A stretch of DNA of 64,000 nt from Patiria pectinifera (taxonomy: Eukaryota; Echinodermata; Asteroidea; Valvatida; Asterinidae): assembly GCA_029964075.1 (NCBI GenBank), contig CM057144.1, positions 4,921,281 through 4,985,280 of the forward strand. The letters run 5' to 3'. The position numbers and the translations under genes are program-made. Below, piece by piece: positions 46,357 to 59,400 of this stretch; within the stretch, counting starts at the first letter, position 1, and each line of letters begins with the position of its first letter. Below the pieces are notes generated by a model. That model did no database searches. It saw only the letters and a list, made by a program, of their open reading frames with translations, and was not told the DNA's origin.

Positions 46357-46715
46357 GGCCAAAAAAAAATAAGTCTCCGGTTCCTGGAGCTTGCCCAAAA
46401 AAGTGGTGCGGCGACGCGGCTTTTTTTTTTTTACCTGAATTTTTTGCCTCAAATGTCTGCTGATGACTGCAAATGGTGCCCGACTAAATTTAGTGCAAAT
46501 ACATGGGAGTCCAGAGAAGCCACATAAAGTTTATTCTCGATCATAACCCCATCTAAAAACACGTTAAAATTGTGCAGCAGCAGGATTCCAGTCAAACCAG
46601 TGAATTTGGCGGTTTTGAGACATCATCTTTCATTGAAAAAAAAACTTTTTCATTTTGCCGACGCGCATGGCTACGGCGACGCGCGCGCATACCAGAAACC
46701 GGAGACTTTGGGGGC
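46357..46715. mobile_element. PIF/Harbinger-like MITE, TTA-flanked, copy 1
   Basis: GGCCAAAAAAAAATAAGTCT at the left, CCAGAAACCGGAGACTT at the right and flanking TTA triplets at 46354-46356 and 46716-46718. The body contains GTGGTGCGGCGACGCGGC and GCCGACGCGCATGGCTACGG. TTA/TAA target triplets point to PIF/Harbinger; no transposase is present. Confidence 0.7.
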
Positions 46716-47416
46716 TTATGCTTCAAAGATTTTATTTTTGGTTGACTATACCACTATGCAATTTCAAACCAAAAGATGAAACTCCGACAAAACAAAATGG
46801 AACACAAACAAAACATATGAAACAGTTGTGTATTTTTTACATGAAAAGATATTTTTTGTTCTAACTTGAATTCCTATCTTCTATCAAGGTGACCTCATCA
46901 CCTAGAAAGTAAAATAGAAATATCCATTGATAGTTGATCTGATATTTCATCTCAAACTCTGTCCCGTCTGTCACATTTTACCCATTTGTTATAGTTTCAT
47001 GGATTTTTTTTTTTGAAATATAGAGTGTTGACTTTGACTTATACATAACTTATATAGATAGTAAACACCTTGTCATATTGGTTTTGGCAGGCCTAGTAAT
47101 AAAAAAAGTAGTGAAAATCTGTCCAGTCTGTCACGCCGGAATTAGCCTTATCTAATATTTATTCAATGCGAACACGATGATCCATGGAGATAATAGCTGG
47201 TCTGGCCTATTTTTTATTTTTTTATTATTATTACCGTTATTATTGTAAATATTTTTTCAGTCACTCAAGGCGCACCTGCCTCTAAACACTTTTTGCGCTC
47301 AGCTCAAAATCCATTAACTGGCAAAAGACGAGCCCTTGGTGGCAGTATTCTCTTGTCATTCTTTTGTTCGCTTCATTGGCTGTTTCAATTTCAGAGGGTA
47401 AATGTAAGGGCCCGTC

Positions 47417-50400
47417 ATGGCGGCTTTCGTCCACTACGGAAATCGGCCGCTAAAAAGACCGAGATTAGGGGCCCCAGACGTCTACCCACAGGACCCAAAA
47501 CAAAAAGAAGTAAGTATGAATATACCAGGATCTGATTTGTTCCATAAAGGTCATTTTCAGGGTGTTTTATTTTGAGATTTACGGCAAATTGTGTGCATGT
47601 TTTTCTACTTCGTCATGTTAGTCATGTTCGTTTTTCGCTGAAATTAGGCGATCGTGTAGTGTAGGGCCCCTATTTTGTTTTGAAAAAATAAGACTAAGAG
47701 TCAAAAATGTTTTTTATTGCTCAAAAATCACCTTTACATTATCAAAAGCAGACTTTTCTCAATTCCAATGCCACCCATTTTGCAATTTTGAACAGTTTCT
47801 TGGAGTAGAAATTTTCTGATTTTCCTGCGCAGTTTGTGCCTTGCGATTCAGCGCACTGTGCGTGCTCGCAGTACATTGTGTGGTGATTGCCATCTTTATT
47901 TTTGGGTTGCGTGTTGTCGCCGCACTATCATCATCATTTTACCCCCAAATTTCCCTCAAAAAAATCAAAACCCTGCCCTCTATCTATGACATAGGCCTAC
48001 CTGTTTATTGAGCATGTTGAGAATGTCGCCAACTACTGAACTAGTTTGGTCGGTCTAATAAAAATATTTTGGCGATCGTGTAGTGTAGGGCCCGGTTCCT
48101 AAAGTTTAAGTACAGTACAGGCCTGCCTACATCATGTAAGGGCAGCCTACCCCCTAGCCCCATAAATGTGGCCACTTTACTGGACTACCTCCGTAAATAC
48201 AGGCCACTCTTGGATTATGGGAAAGAGTTTCATTTACGGCTATCACGAGACTAGTCCGAGTAACTTGGACCCAACTTATCGCCTTTTTAACATTCGGACA
48301 TAAGGTGCATTTCAGACCAGTCTCGTGATAGTCCGAGTAACTTGGACCCAACTTATCGCCTTTTTAACATTCGGACATGGTCTGGCGATAGTGGGGTCCA
48401 AACTAATTCTTATATGTCGAGCAACACAATTCTATCATTGACCCAAAAACCCAACATTGCCCAACAAAAACATCAGATTTCACCCTCAAAATGGCCTACA
48501 AATTACTAGATACGCCACCTGAGGTACAAGTAGACATCGATGATTAGGCCAAAAAAAAAAAGTCTCCGGTTTCTGGTATGGAGCTTGTCCAAAAAGTGGT
48601 GCGGCGACGCGGCTTTTTTTTTTTTTTTACCTGACTTTTTTGCTTCAAATGTCGGCTGATGACTGCAAATGGTGCCCGACTAAACTTAGTGCAAATATAT
48701 GGGAGTCCAGAGAGGCCACATAAAGCTTATTCTCGACCATAACCCAATCTAAAAACACGATAAAATTGTGCAGCAGCAGGATTCCAGTCAAACCAGTGAG
48801 TTTGGTGGTTTTGAGACATCATCTATCAATGAAAAAAAAACTTTTTTATTTTGCCGACGCGCATGGCTACGGCGACGCGCGCGCATACCAGAAACCGGAG
48901 ACTTTTTTTTTTTGGCCTTAAGATGGTTGTACTGAATTTTACTTACGATCCGGTGAAATCTGATGTTTTAGTTGGGCAATGTTGGGTTTTTGGGTCAATG
49001 ACAGAATTGTGTTGCTCGACATATAAGGATTAGCTTGGACCCCACTATCGCTAGACCATGTCCGAATGTTAAAAAGTTAAAATGTTGGGTCCAAGTTACT
49101 CGGACTATCACGAGACTGGTCTGAAAAATTCTAAGCGTTTTCTCGCTTAATGTTTCAATTAGCTACCCCTAGAACTATGATGCTCCGCGGAGCGAAGCCT
49201 CATAGCTTACCCCGCAAAATGGTTTGCTTCTACAAATTCCTCCACTTCGGCAAAGAGGATTTTGAAGGATTCAGGACGGATAGGGTTAAGTTTAAAAAAT
49301 TTCTTTAAAATTTAATTGTTTGAATTTATGTTTTGCCTTGCCAGGATGAGCTCACAGCAACCAATGTGAAGCAGGGCTTCAACAATCAGCCTGCCTTCGC
49401 ATCCGATGAGGTAAGTGAACATGTAGAAAGACTAGTCCGGGTAACTAGGACTCTACGAATCACCTTTTTTGACATTTGGAGATGGTCGGGCGATAGTAGG
49501 GTCCGAGGATCATTTGATTGGTCGCCATGGTGACCAATCCAGGTGACCAATCAAAGTGCCCCGTGATTGGTCTGTCTGATTCCAGTCAATTTTTCCTGAA
49601 TTCAAACGCTGCCGACCAGCGTTGGAAAAATACAATTTTTCTTGAAAATGACAGCACACCAGGAGCCACGATTTTACAGGATGCTTGAGACTGTCATTCC
49701 CTAACAATCTAGTAAGGTATTTCATGATAATTTGATCATTTTATGTTGTGATCTTTGCAAATGTTGTGTCTTCCCTTTAAAGCTATTTTTTTCGTCTCTT
49801 GTACCTTTGCAGTATGGCTCAGCAAGGAATAGTCACATCAACCCGAACAAGGTCAGTTTCAAGATTTTATTATTGACTAACTAAAAAAAAAACTCACAAA
49901 TAAAACTGGTCATGTAAAGCTGTGTTCGTGTAGGGTCATCCCATGGCCAGTGACCCCCATTTCAAATGTCAGGGAAAAGGGGTGGGGTCGGAGGGAGGGA
50001 GGGGGGTGGGGAGAGTGCAGAGTCCGAGAGGGGACGGCTCAAAATAATTGGGACAAATAGTCTTTAATAGCATCTCTTTGCCTATCTGATAAAATGTCTG
50101 AGTTTTACGTTTTGTAAGAGTCCTAAAGAGTGAACGAAACTACAAGATGCAAGGGTAAATGGAGAGGCTTAGTTATCTTTTAGCTCCGTGGTTGTGTATG
50201 CTCCAATTTCACTGTGTGAGGTCACAGTTGGCGTGTCAAGAAAAATGATTTATTTGCTTTGTTTAGCTATTTTGGCAAAATTTAAGACGCATAGCTATTT
50301 CACAGAACATAGTGTTGATGATGAAAATGTGGCAAAATTACTTCACCAAGGTTTAAGGGACTGTGGCCATTCAGCCCTGGTATGAAAAGGGTCCCCTGGT

Positions 50401-53400
50401 ACCTCGTCCGGTCCAAAGCCAGTCCGGTCTTCAGCCCAGTCTCGTCCAGTACATGGTCCTGTCTGACCAGAAGTTTTGAAGTCAGTCAGGCGCATCAATA
50501 ATTTATTGCCCTTCAGAGAATGCCAGAGCAGAACAATAGCAGACTTACAGGATTAAAGATAAAATCCTTCCAAACGCCTTGGTAATTTACGGTCCCATTG
50601 TGCGCGAAACCGCATGGCAGGTGTTTTGATCTGTGCCGACGAAAGTGTTCTATTGTTTTGAGCTGAGAGATGAAAACCACAAGCAGGTTTCTTCTGGGAT
50701 TTATTACATGTGCCAAAACTTGCAAACAATAGACCCCAGGATAGAGGAGTTCCTGATTAGCAACCGGACCAGCTTCTGGGCTGGTAGCTGGGATGGTACG
50801 AAAGGACTTCTTGGGAGGGGACGAGCTTACCGGGGGGCCCTTTTCATACCGGGGCTGAATGGTCACGGTCCCTAACATGCCCACTAGGGATTAACATGCA
50901 AATTGAGGTCAAAGTAAGTATGTTACTCCACCCAGATAGCGGGTGCCGTGCAAAGCAATCTGTTAGTGTTTGTCAACAAATTTTAGACATCATTGCATTA
51001 ACTTAAAAACAAGTTATATTTGTGTTGCATTTTACAGAGATGGACATTGCTACTGATCAGTAAACACACATTTATGCTCAAGACACTTTTTTTTACATTC
51101 TGTGAAGTGTTTACCTCCATTTTTTTCCCCACTTGTCCAGTTTGGTGCTTGTTTTAGCACCCTCGTGGCCGAGAAACAGAAAGTCAACACATTCCAAGAC
51201 TCGGGAAAGAAGAAAATACAGATTTCCAAGGACAACTACTACCCAGTAAGATTCTCCACTGTTTAAACCATTGCTATAAACAACTGATAATTATTTGTAT
51301 GTTTTTATGTTCATCATTTTATTTGTCATTTTTATATGCAACCATTAATCAGGGGGTATCAGTATCATTATCATTAATCGAGCTGACATTTTTTAAGTAA
51401 ACTTTTTTTTTTCCATCATGTGTACATTAATCGTCAAAAGATACAATGTACTATGTTTTAGATAAGATGAGATTTTACACCAATTTTAATTGAGATAAGG
51501 ACATGTTGTTTGTGATTGGTGTAAGTTTTATGTATTCATATTTACTTGACTTGTAATTTACTAAGTGTCTTTAATGAGCTGTCCAACCATATGTAATTGC
51601 CTTTTGAAGGATAAATAAAGTATTTTCAATTGAATTGAATTGAATTGAATGACGTCACACTATTGTTAAAAGTGTGAATTCAGAACTACGAATCTGTTAC
51701 GCTAGTCACAAAGTGTGGATTCGGAACGAAGAATCTTTAGTAAAGTTACGAATCAACACTTTGAACACGTCGGACAATTGTTCTCCATAATGAGCATTAA
51801 TAGGACCGTGTGCGTGAAATCTTTCCTTCCGAAATTACCAATGCATCTTCACTGTCAGATTCTCCGCCGTCACTGCTAAACCTACTTCGAGTCAGAAGGA
51901 AATCATCGCCTGAACTATCCATAGGCCCTATGTCGACGGAAGGAGCCGGGAAAAATGTTGCAACCTGACGCCCCTTTTTTTTCTTCATATATCATCTCAA
52001 TGAAGGTCATTCATTGCAAAATGATGATAAGGCATGAATCTGGGACTGAGAAATATTTCCAATTTTGTTAGAAAATACTTAGAAAATTTTCTTGACTCTC
52101 CATAGACTTTGTACCCAATCGCAGAAGTGGGGTCAGGTTGCAATATTTTTCCCAAGTCTTTTCATATGCACTCACTGTTAATGCCAATACTTCTTTTGAC
52201 AAAATGGTTTAAGTCGAAGAATACACTCGCAAGTGTGGATTCTTAATTAACGAATTCACTCGGCGCTTCGCGCCTCGTGAATTCTTAAATTACGAATCCA
52301 CACTTTGTCTTGTATTCTCCTTAACTTATAGTATTTATTGTACTATTAATTTGTAAGCAAATCAGGGCCCAATTTAATGGCTCTGGTAACCACAGAATTC
52401 CCTGCTTACGATCCTGGCGTTGACAAAATAAATTTTTTGGGCAAATTTTTAGAAGTTTTTGTGGGGAAGTGGACAAAAGTTAAGATAACTCTTATTTTGG
52501 GGAAACTTCGGGCCTTCCGGTATACTTTTAATCTTTGGGGAGAGATACCTATTTATGCAAGGGGACAATTCCTTTATATATCTTCTCTGTTCACTTTCAG
52601 GTGACACAGACCACCAAGTCCAAAGCAGGATTGCAGGCTTGGTTCCAGGATCTGGCAGGCAGCAAGCCTCTGCCTTACCTGGCAAAGAGGGTAAGTCGGG
52701 AAAGTAAAGAGCCAGCTTGGGATTCCCCAACAAAGCTTTTTCTGTGCACCTGGCCTTTATTCAACCTTTGCAAACATCCTACATGTAAATGTTTTGGCGT
52801 TCCGTGGCCTCGCTGTCAAGAGTGTTGAACTCAAAATCTTGTGGGTAACTCTCATAGAGCTATATTAAATTACTAGAGCGCTAACTCGATGTACAAAGTA
52901 ATGCCTGATGGGCGCATCCATGTTTGTGCACAAACCTATGGAAAACTCGAAATTTTGTTCGGCTTTTGTACGGCTATTTGCATATCTGCGTTTGTATTCC
53001 ATAATGGTGCGTCATCGAAGCCGATACGCCCAAAACCGAAACGCACATACAGCAAATGAGCGTTTCATTTTGCTCTACGCAAACAGCGCAACGCGTGCGC
53101 GTCCCTCCGCTGCCGATGCTTTTCGCCGTGACGTTGTTTGAACTGTCATGATGCGCTTAAGTTGTTTGCGTATCTTCTACTTGCGTGTTGCATTTGGAGT
53201 ACACTTTTAAAATTCAATCCATCTATTTTGATTGTGTTCTACAAACACGCACAAGAATTAAAAATGTCTGCACCCAGAGCGGCTTCAAAGCGTCTCCGCA
53301 TGCAAGAATGAAGAGTTAGCGCTCTAGTAATTTAATATAGCTCTATGGTAACTCTGCAGGTTGTGGATGGGAGTCCAGCCTGGGTTTGTAGTGTGTCAAC

Positions 53401-56400
53401 CCTTGGTGCAAGTGGGTACCTGTGAGGGATTAGGTGATTCGATTAAGACATTTGTGCAGAGATGGCAGCATTGAGCTGCATACTCCCCAGGGAGCTGAGA
53501 TGGTCTTTGGGTTGTTTGCTACCCCTACCCCTTAATTTACTAATCAAAGGCTCTTAAGTACTATCTTAAACGAGTCTAATGAATCAGTTTCACGGATGTG
53601 GATGGGAAGAGAGTTCCAGAGTTTCGGGGCTAGCACAGAGAAGGCACGGTCGCCATAGCGGGTTTTGGTGTTACATGTAGGTCCAGGCAGTAACTGAAGA
53701 TGGGCTGTTGAATGCGATAGGAGGTGGCGGGATGTAGATGAAATGGCTGTGGACCGGGTAGATACGAGCTTCTGGAGGTATGATGGGGCAAGGTTGTGAA
53801 TGATTTTGAAAACAAGGAGAAGTGTTTTGAAGATGATGCGTTCGTGAACCGGAAGCCAATGAAGAGACCGAAAGACTGGTGTAATGTGTTTACGTTTCTT
53901 AGGCAAAAAAAAAAAGTCTCCGGTTTCTGGTATGCGCGCGCGTCGCCGTAGCCATCCGCGTCGGCAAAATGAATTTTCTTTTTTTTCAATGAAAGATGAT
54001 GTCTGAAACCCGCCAAACTCACTGGTCTGACTGGAATCCTGCTGCTGCACAATTTTAACGTGTTTTTAGATTGGGTTATGGTCGAGAATAAGCTTTATGC
54101 GGCCTCTCTGGACTCCCATATAATTTGCACTAAGTTTAGTCGGGCACCATTTGCAGTCCTCAGCCGACATTTGAAGCAAAAAAATCAGGTTAAAAAAAAA
54201 AAAAAGCCGCGTCGCCGCACCACTTTTTGGGCAAGCTCCATACCAGAAACCGGAGACTTTTTTTTTTGGCCGTAGTCCGAGTAACCATTCTGGCAGCGGA
54301 GTTTTGAATGCGTTGTAATGGAGCGATGTTTGACTTGGCCAAACCGGACAACAGGCTGTTACAATAATCAGTGTGAGATGTAATGAGTGCATGGACCAGT
54401 CTCTCTGTTGAGTAACTGGTCAGATATTTCCTGATTTTGCCGATTTTGACAATTCCCCAGGATGCTGATCGGCAGGTCTTGCGGATATGCTCAGAAACGG
54501 TAAGCTGGTTGTCGATAGTGAAGCCAAGAGATCTTGGACACACTCGGCTGTATGGTCAAGTATGATTTACGAAGCAAACATGGGTTATCAGCCAAATACC
54601 ATGTGAATTGTATCGTCAAGTCAGTGTTTGGTTTTATAGCACAACAAATAGACCAGAGACTCATTATGACGTCACGCATTGTTTCAATGTGCAGTTTCTT
54701 ATGGGAGCTTGGTGGCTCTCATCTGAACGTGTCTCCCATAAGAAAGTGCACAGGTAAACAAAGTTATTACGTCTCAGGCCTATTACATCAGCCGGCTTTC
54801 TCGTTAGTTTTGTATGATTTTTTGTCATTTCCAGGTCCCCCTTTTCAACAAGAAGGATGACATTTTTGTGACCCTGTGCGAGTACGACGTACCGTTGGTG
54901 CGGGCCACGTGGTTCCTCAAGATGACCGCCGCGCACTCGGCCGCCATGTCTGAGACGAAGATGAAGAAGCGAGCACCGAACGACCCCTCACAAGGTCATT
55001 TAAAAAAAAAGTGTTTTCAGAATCGACCTGTTGACATACACGATCTGTACATGATCTGTTCATACATAGAACAGGACACTGTTTACATTTTGTAGCATGC
55101 GCATGAGAAGAACATGTCATTACTATTGGTGCTGTAGTTGTGTAATAAATAGTATGCAAACAATGAATGTTTATGAGTGCAATGGAAAGAGTAATTTCAT
55201 GAGGTGACGGAGAAATGTTCCATTTCACAAGGCGAAGCCGAGTGGAATGGAACATTTCATCTGTCACCGAAGGAAATTATGCTTACCAATTCACGAATGT
55301 GAAACATTCATTATATTTGCTTCATACAACACCTGAATAAATCCTCATCATCTGATATAGGCCTAGAAACTGCCGCGTTTTCTCTTCTCAGTCCTGAGTA
55401 AAATCGCGACAAGAAGTTGTTCAGTTGTGAATCAGTATTATGCTTCAACAGATGTTCCTGCGGTTTTGCAAATTTGTCTAATCATTTATATTTGCTTCTT
55501 TGTGTTAGCAGCGTCAACATCAACTACAAGTTCAGTCTCATTTTTTGAAATAGATTCGTGTCACAGCGCCTCCACCGGTAGCAATAAAATTTCGAAACCT
55601 TGTAATGAAGTTCTATTCACCGTGCAATAGAACTTCCATTGCACTGTGCACTGTGCGCCACGCGTGCTACGTGCGCTGTGCATTGGGACGAATAATTCAA
55701 TGACATGTGATCAACGATCCACCAATCAGATGACGAGGATTTATTAAGGTGTTGTATAATTAAGACTACCCAACTTTGTAACTTTATTTGTGACACATGG
55801 ACTTAACCCTAACTCCCTAGGAATTTTTGCTAGGATGCAACCTCAGTCCTGCAAAATCCCCCAACTGCCTCCATGAAAAATTGCATGCGGCCTCAATCCT
55901 CCAAAATCTTCGTTTATTTCTTGAATGTGGTCCTTGGAGGGGTGACCACTGCCTCATCCTGCAAAATCCTCCGGCAATGACTGTCAGTATGTTGAGGCAG
56001 AGTCAGTGACATTCTGGGGCAGTGAGGAGGATTTCAGTACAATATAGGCCTAAATTTATGCACGGCTGAGCATAAACAACACAAGGTCCGGCCTAAGACC
56101 TTGACGCAGTGCAGCCTCCAAAATCAGCTGCACATTTTTGCCATATAGCCTCAATCCTGCAGAATCCTTCGTTTTGTGGATTTTGGAGGATTTGGGAAGG
56201 TTAGGGTTAAAGATATTGCAAACTTGTATACCATGCATTAGCAATGTACACATGCACTATTGGATATTTTGCTGTTGTAAATTTTCTGTCTCTTTGGTGA
56301 TTCTTTGTTGTGTAAGTACATGGCAGCAGGCCAGTGAGCAACCTTTTCTCAAAAATGTTTTCAGTGAGCAAATTTTGGGTTTACAATTTGAACAGAAATC

Positions 56401-59400
56401 CCCTGAACTGAACAATGTCTTCCCAAAATGACATCACAGCAACAGCGGCCTCAGTTGTATGGAAAAGCATTGAACAATTTAAATATCTAAAGAAGTGCTC
56501 TTTTCAATTAAATTAACCCTAAAAAGGATGTTGAAAAGGTTTCAAACATTTAAGAGGAGTAGAAAATCGCACAAAATGTGTTCCAAAGAAAACTTCATTG
56601 CATGGACTCTTTAACCCTAACTCCCTTGGCCTCTTTGCTAGGGTGTAGCCTCAATCCTGCAAAATCCTCCAATTGGCCTCATGGAAAAAATAGCATATAG
56701 CCTCAATCCTGCAAATTCCTCCATTATTTCGTGAATATGGTCCGTGGAGGGGTGACCACTGCCTGAATCCTGCAAAATCCTGCGGCAGTGACTGTCAATA
56801 TGTTGAGGCTTGGCCAGTGACATCCTGGAGCAGCATGGAGGATTTCAAGCATAATCCAGGCCTGTATTTGTGCATGGCTGAGCAAAAACAACACAAGGTC
56901 TGGTCCAAGACCTTGACAAAGTGCATCCTATGAAATCAGTAACGCACTTTTGCCATATAGCCTCAATCCTCCAAATTCTTCCACTTTGACAAAGAGGATT
57001 TTGAAGGATTCAGGGCAGTTACGGTTAAAGAATGAAAGAAAAGGAATGGGAGAGTCAAGTTGTTGTATTCCCTTGCACGATGTGTGTCCTAGACTGGTGC
57101 CAGATGCTGACCAAGTTCTTGCGGGACCAACTGACCAAGATCATCGAGTACCATCACACCTTAGCCGCCACCCAGTCCGCCGCCATGTCTTGCCTGGGGT
57201 CTCTGTCGGCCCCCTCTAGTCTGCCCTCGGAGATAGAGCACGCCTTCAATTTGTGGCAGTACAGTTGCAGACTGACCAGGTACCTGTATCAGGTGAGTGA
57301 CCACAAAGCGTTAATGAAATTTAGAAAAGCCCCAGCAGCCGACTTCACGAATCTTAACCAGTTCACGCCGGGATTATTTTGACAAGAACGGAGCGAGCCA
57401 CGGGATTACTTTTCACTCGACCTCAAGCCAGGCGGGTTGAAGCCATCACCCTCGGGCAGCGCACTCAGATTTCCGGCCTCGCTCGCTGCCTGGTCGCTGA
57501 CAGATATTTCCGGCCTCGCTCCTTGTGTGTTTATCTGTCTTCCGTTCTGAATACCGCAAAACTTTTGCATGTATAGTATACACGGCCTCCGGCGCGAACT
57601 GGTTAATGCCCAATTTATTGCATAAGTTGTGCAACATTTCTCGTTACGCAACATTTCAGTTATGACAATTTCACAAAAGTTTCATAGTGTGTTAATTCGC
57701 GACTTGCGCAGCAAATTATGGCTCAACTTGCGCAATAATTTTAGATGGCGTAAGTTGTGGCGTAGCCACCGAAAATGAACTATTATTGTGACCGTCCTGG
57801 AGCCAGTTATTGTGCAACTTATCAAGTTTGATACAAGACACTCACAGCTGTGTGTTTAACCCTAACTCCCTAGGCATTTTTGCTGGGATTTAACCTCGAT
57901 CCTGCAAAATTCTCCAACTGCCTCCATGTAAAAATTGCATACAGCTTCAATCCTGCAAAATGCTTCAGAAAATCACTGTCAATATCATGAGGCATAGCCA
58001 GTGACATTCTGAAGCAGTGCGGAGGATTTAAGTATAATCTAGACGTAAATTTATGCATGGCTTAGCATAAACAACACAAGGTCCGGCCTAAGACCTTGAC
58101 ACAGTGCATCTTCCAAAATCAGCCACACAATTTTGCCATTATATCCTCAATCCTGCAAAATCCTCCATTCTGCAAAGAAGATTTTAGAGGATTTGGGAAG
58201 GTTAGGGTTAATACATTTTCCACTTGCATGTTGTATTCCAACCAAAGAAACCTCTTTTTTCCCTCTTTCGGACATCTTCAGCCCTCTGAAAAAAAATTTG
58301 TTTTGGTTTTGGCACAAGCAGATCTGCTTTGCTAGCAGACTGGCTCCGGGTCCGTACATTATCAATACTGATTGTGGGGCGGGAACCAGTCTATCCTGTG
58401 AGAATGGAATTATTGTCTGGTAGCCAATAATTTGTAACGTAAAAATTCAAACACTAAACATGGCCAATTTTTTTTCGGTCGATGGCTCATTCAAACGTGA
58501 ATAACTCTTGTGTTGCTAGAACAATAGGTCTCGTTAAAATGACGTCATTTCCTACAGACCATCCACGTGCATCGGCATTTTGAGCGTCAACTTGCATAAC
58601 ACGCATCGGCTGCGTCGTATATCGAACACATTTCAAGCAACAAGCACGCGTGTTTGGAACATTTTCGACACTGCGTAATGTGTGCTTGATTGCATAAAAT
58701 ACATAGTTGCAGTTCTCCTATAGAGATGCCATCATTGAGCAAGCCCTTTTGCAGTTCAGAAAAGGAACCTTTTTTTCGGATTGAAACTCAAAAACAACAC
58801 AAGGAACGCAAGTTTAAGCACAAATATTGGTCACTTTTTAGGAAGGGATGCTGGAATGCCACGAGTTTCTGTCTTGGCTGGTGGAAATCACTGAGAAGGT
58901 GAAGCCGCACGACGACAACACGTTCAGAATGGTGCTGCCTTTCAATCTACAGGTAATGCTCATGTTTTGGATTTTTTCGTTTATTTTGGACTCGCTGTTG
59001 ATTACTTTTTGATACAGAACAACTCAGCCATTTTAAAGACAAAGAAACATTGGTCATACAGATTTGATTAAAAAAGAAAACCTTGTTCAAAGGGAAGAAC
59101 ATATGTGATGTGATCAAACTAAATGAGTCGTTTGTCGACCCTGGTCAAATTTTTTTTATTACAGATTTGTAAAGAGCACAACCTCGGCATTTCTGCTGTG
59201 AAAACTGCATGCTGGTACCATCTTTAGTTCAAAAAGTCGGAACACCAAGAAATGTGATGAAATGATGTGATGAAGTGGCCCTAGTTTGGCCTGAATCTCC
59301 AAATAAAAGTTCCCGACAAACGACTCATTAATAGCTTGATCGCATCACATATTGATACCAAGTACCTTGTGAAATTATCAACCTGAAATGATGTTGTTCA

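Larger units (their letters stand above)
43093..47416. other. Intergenic region between the Gly/His-rich gene and MED12
   Basis: This is the shared upstream region of two divergent genes. It holds worn hAT-like module sequence (45300-45560), a possible hAT end CAGGGGCGGATGCAG at about 45663, the hairpin 44572-44655 and the TTA-flanked MITE 46357-46715. No coding exon was recognised. A polypyrimidine-AG (TATTTTTTCAG near 47261) could be an acceptor for a MED12 leader exon. Confidence 0.4.

Noticed and set aside
51797..51988. 63-codon acidic/basic frame (contains [16 protein letters not shown]) considered as a transposase N-terminus
   Set aside because: It lies in sequence bordered by AAGTGTGGATTC-type inverted words and may be an element, but the peptide is too short and generic to assign.
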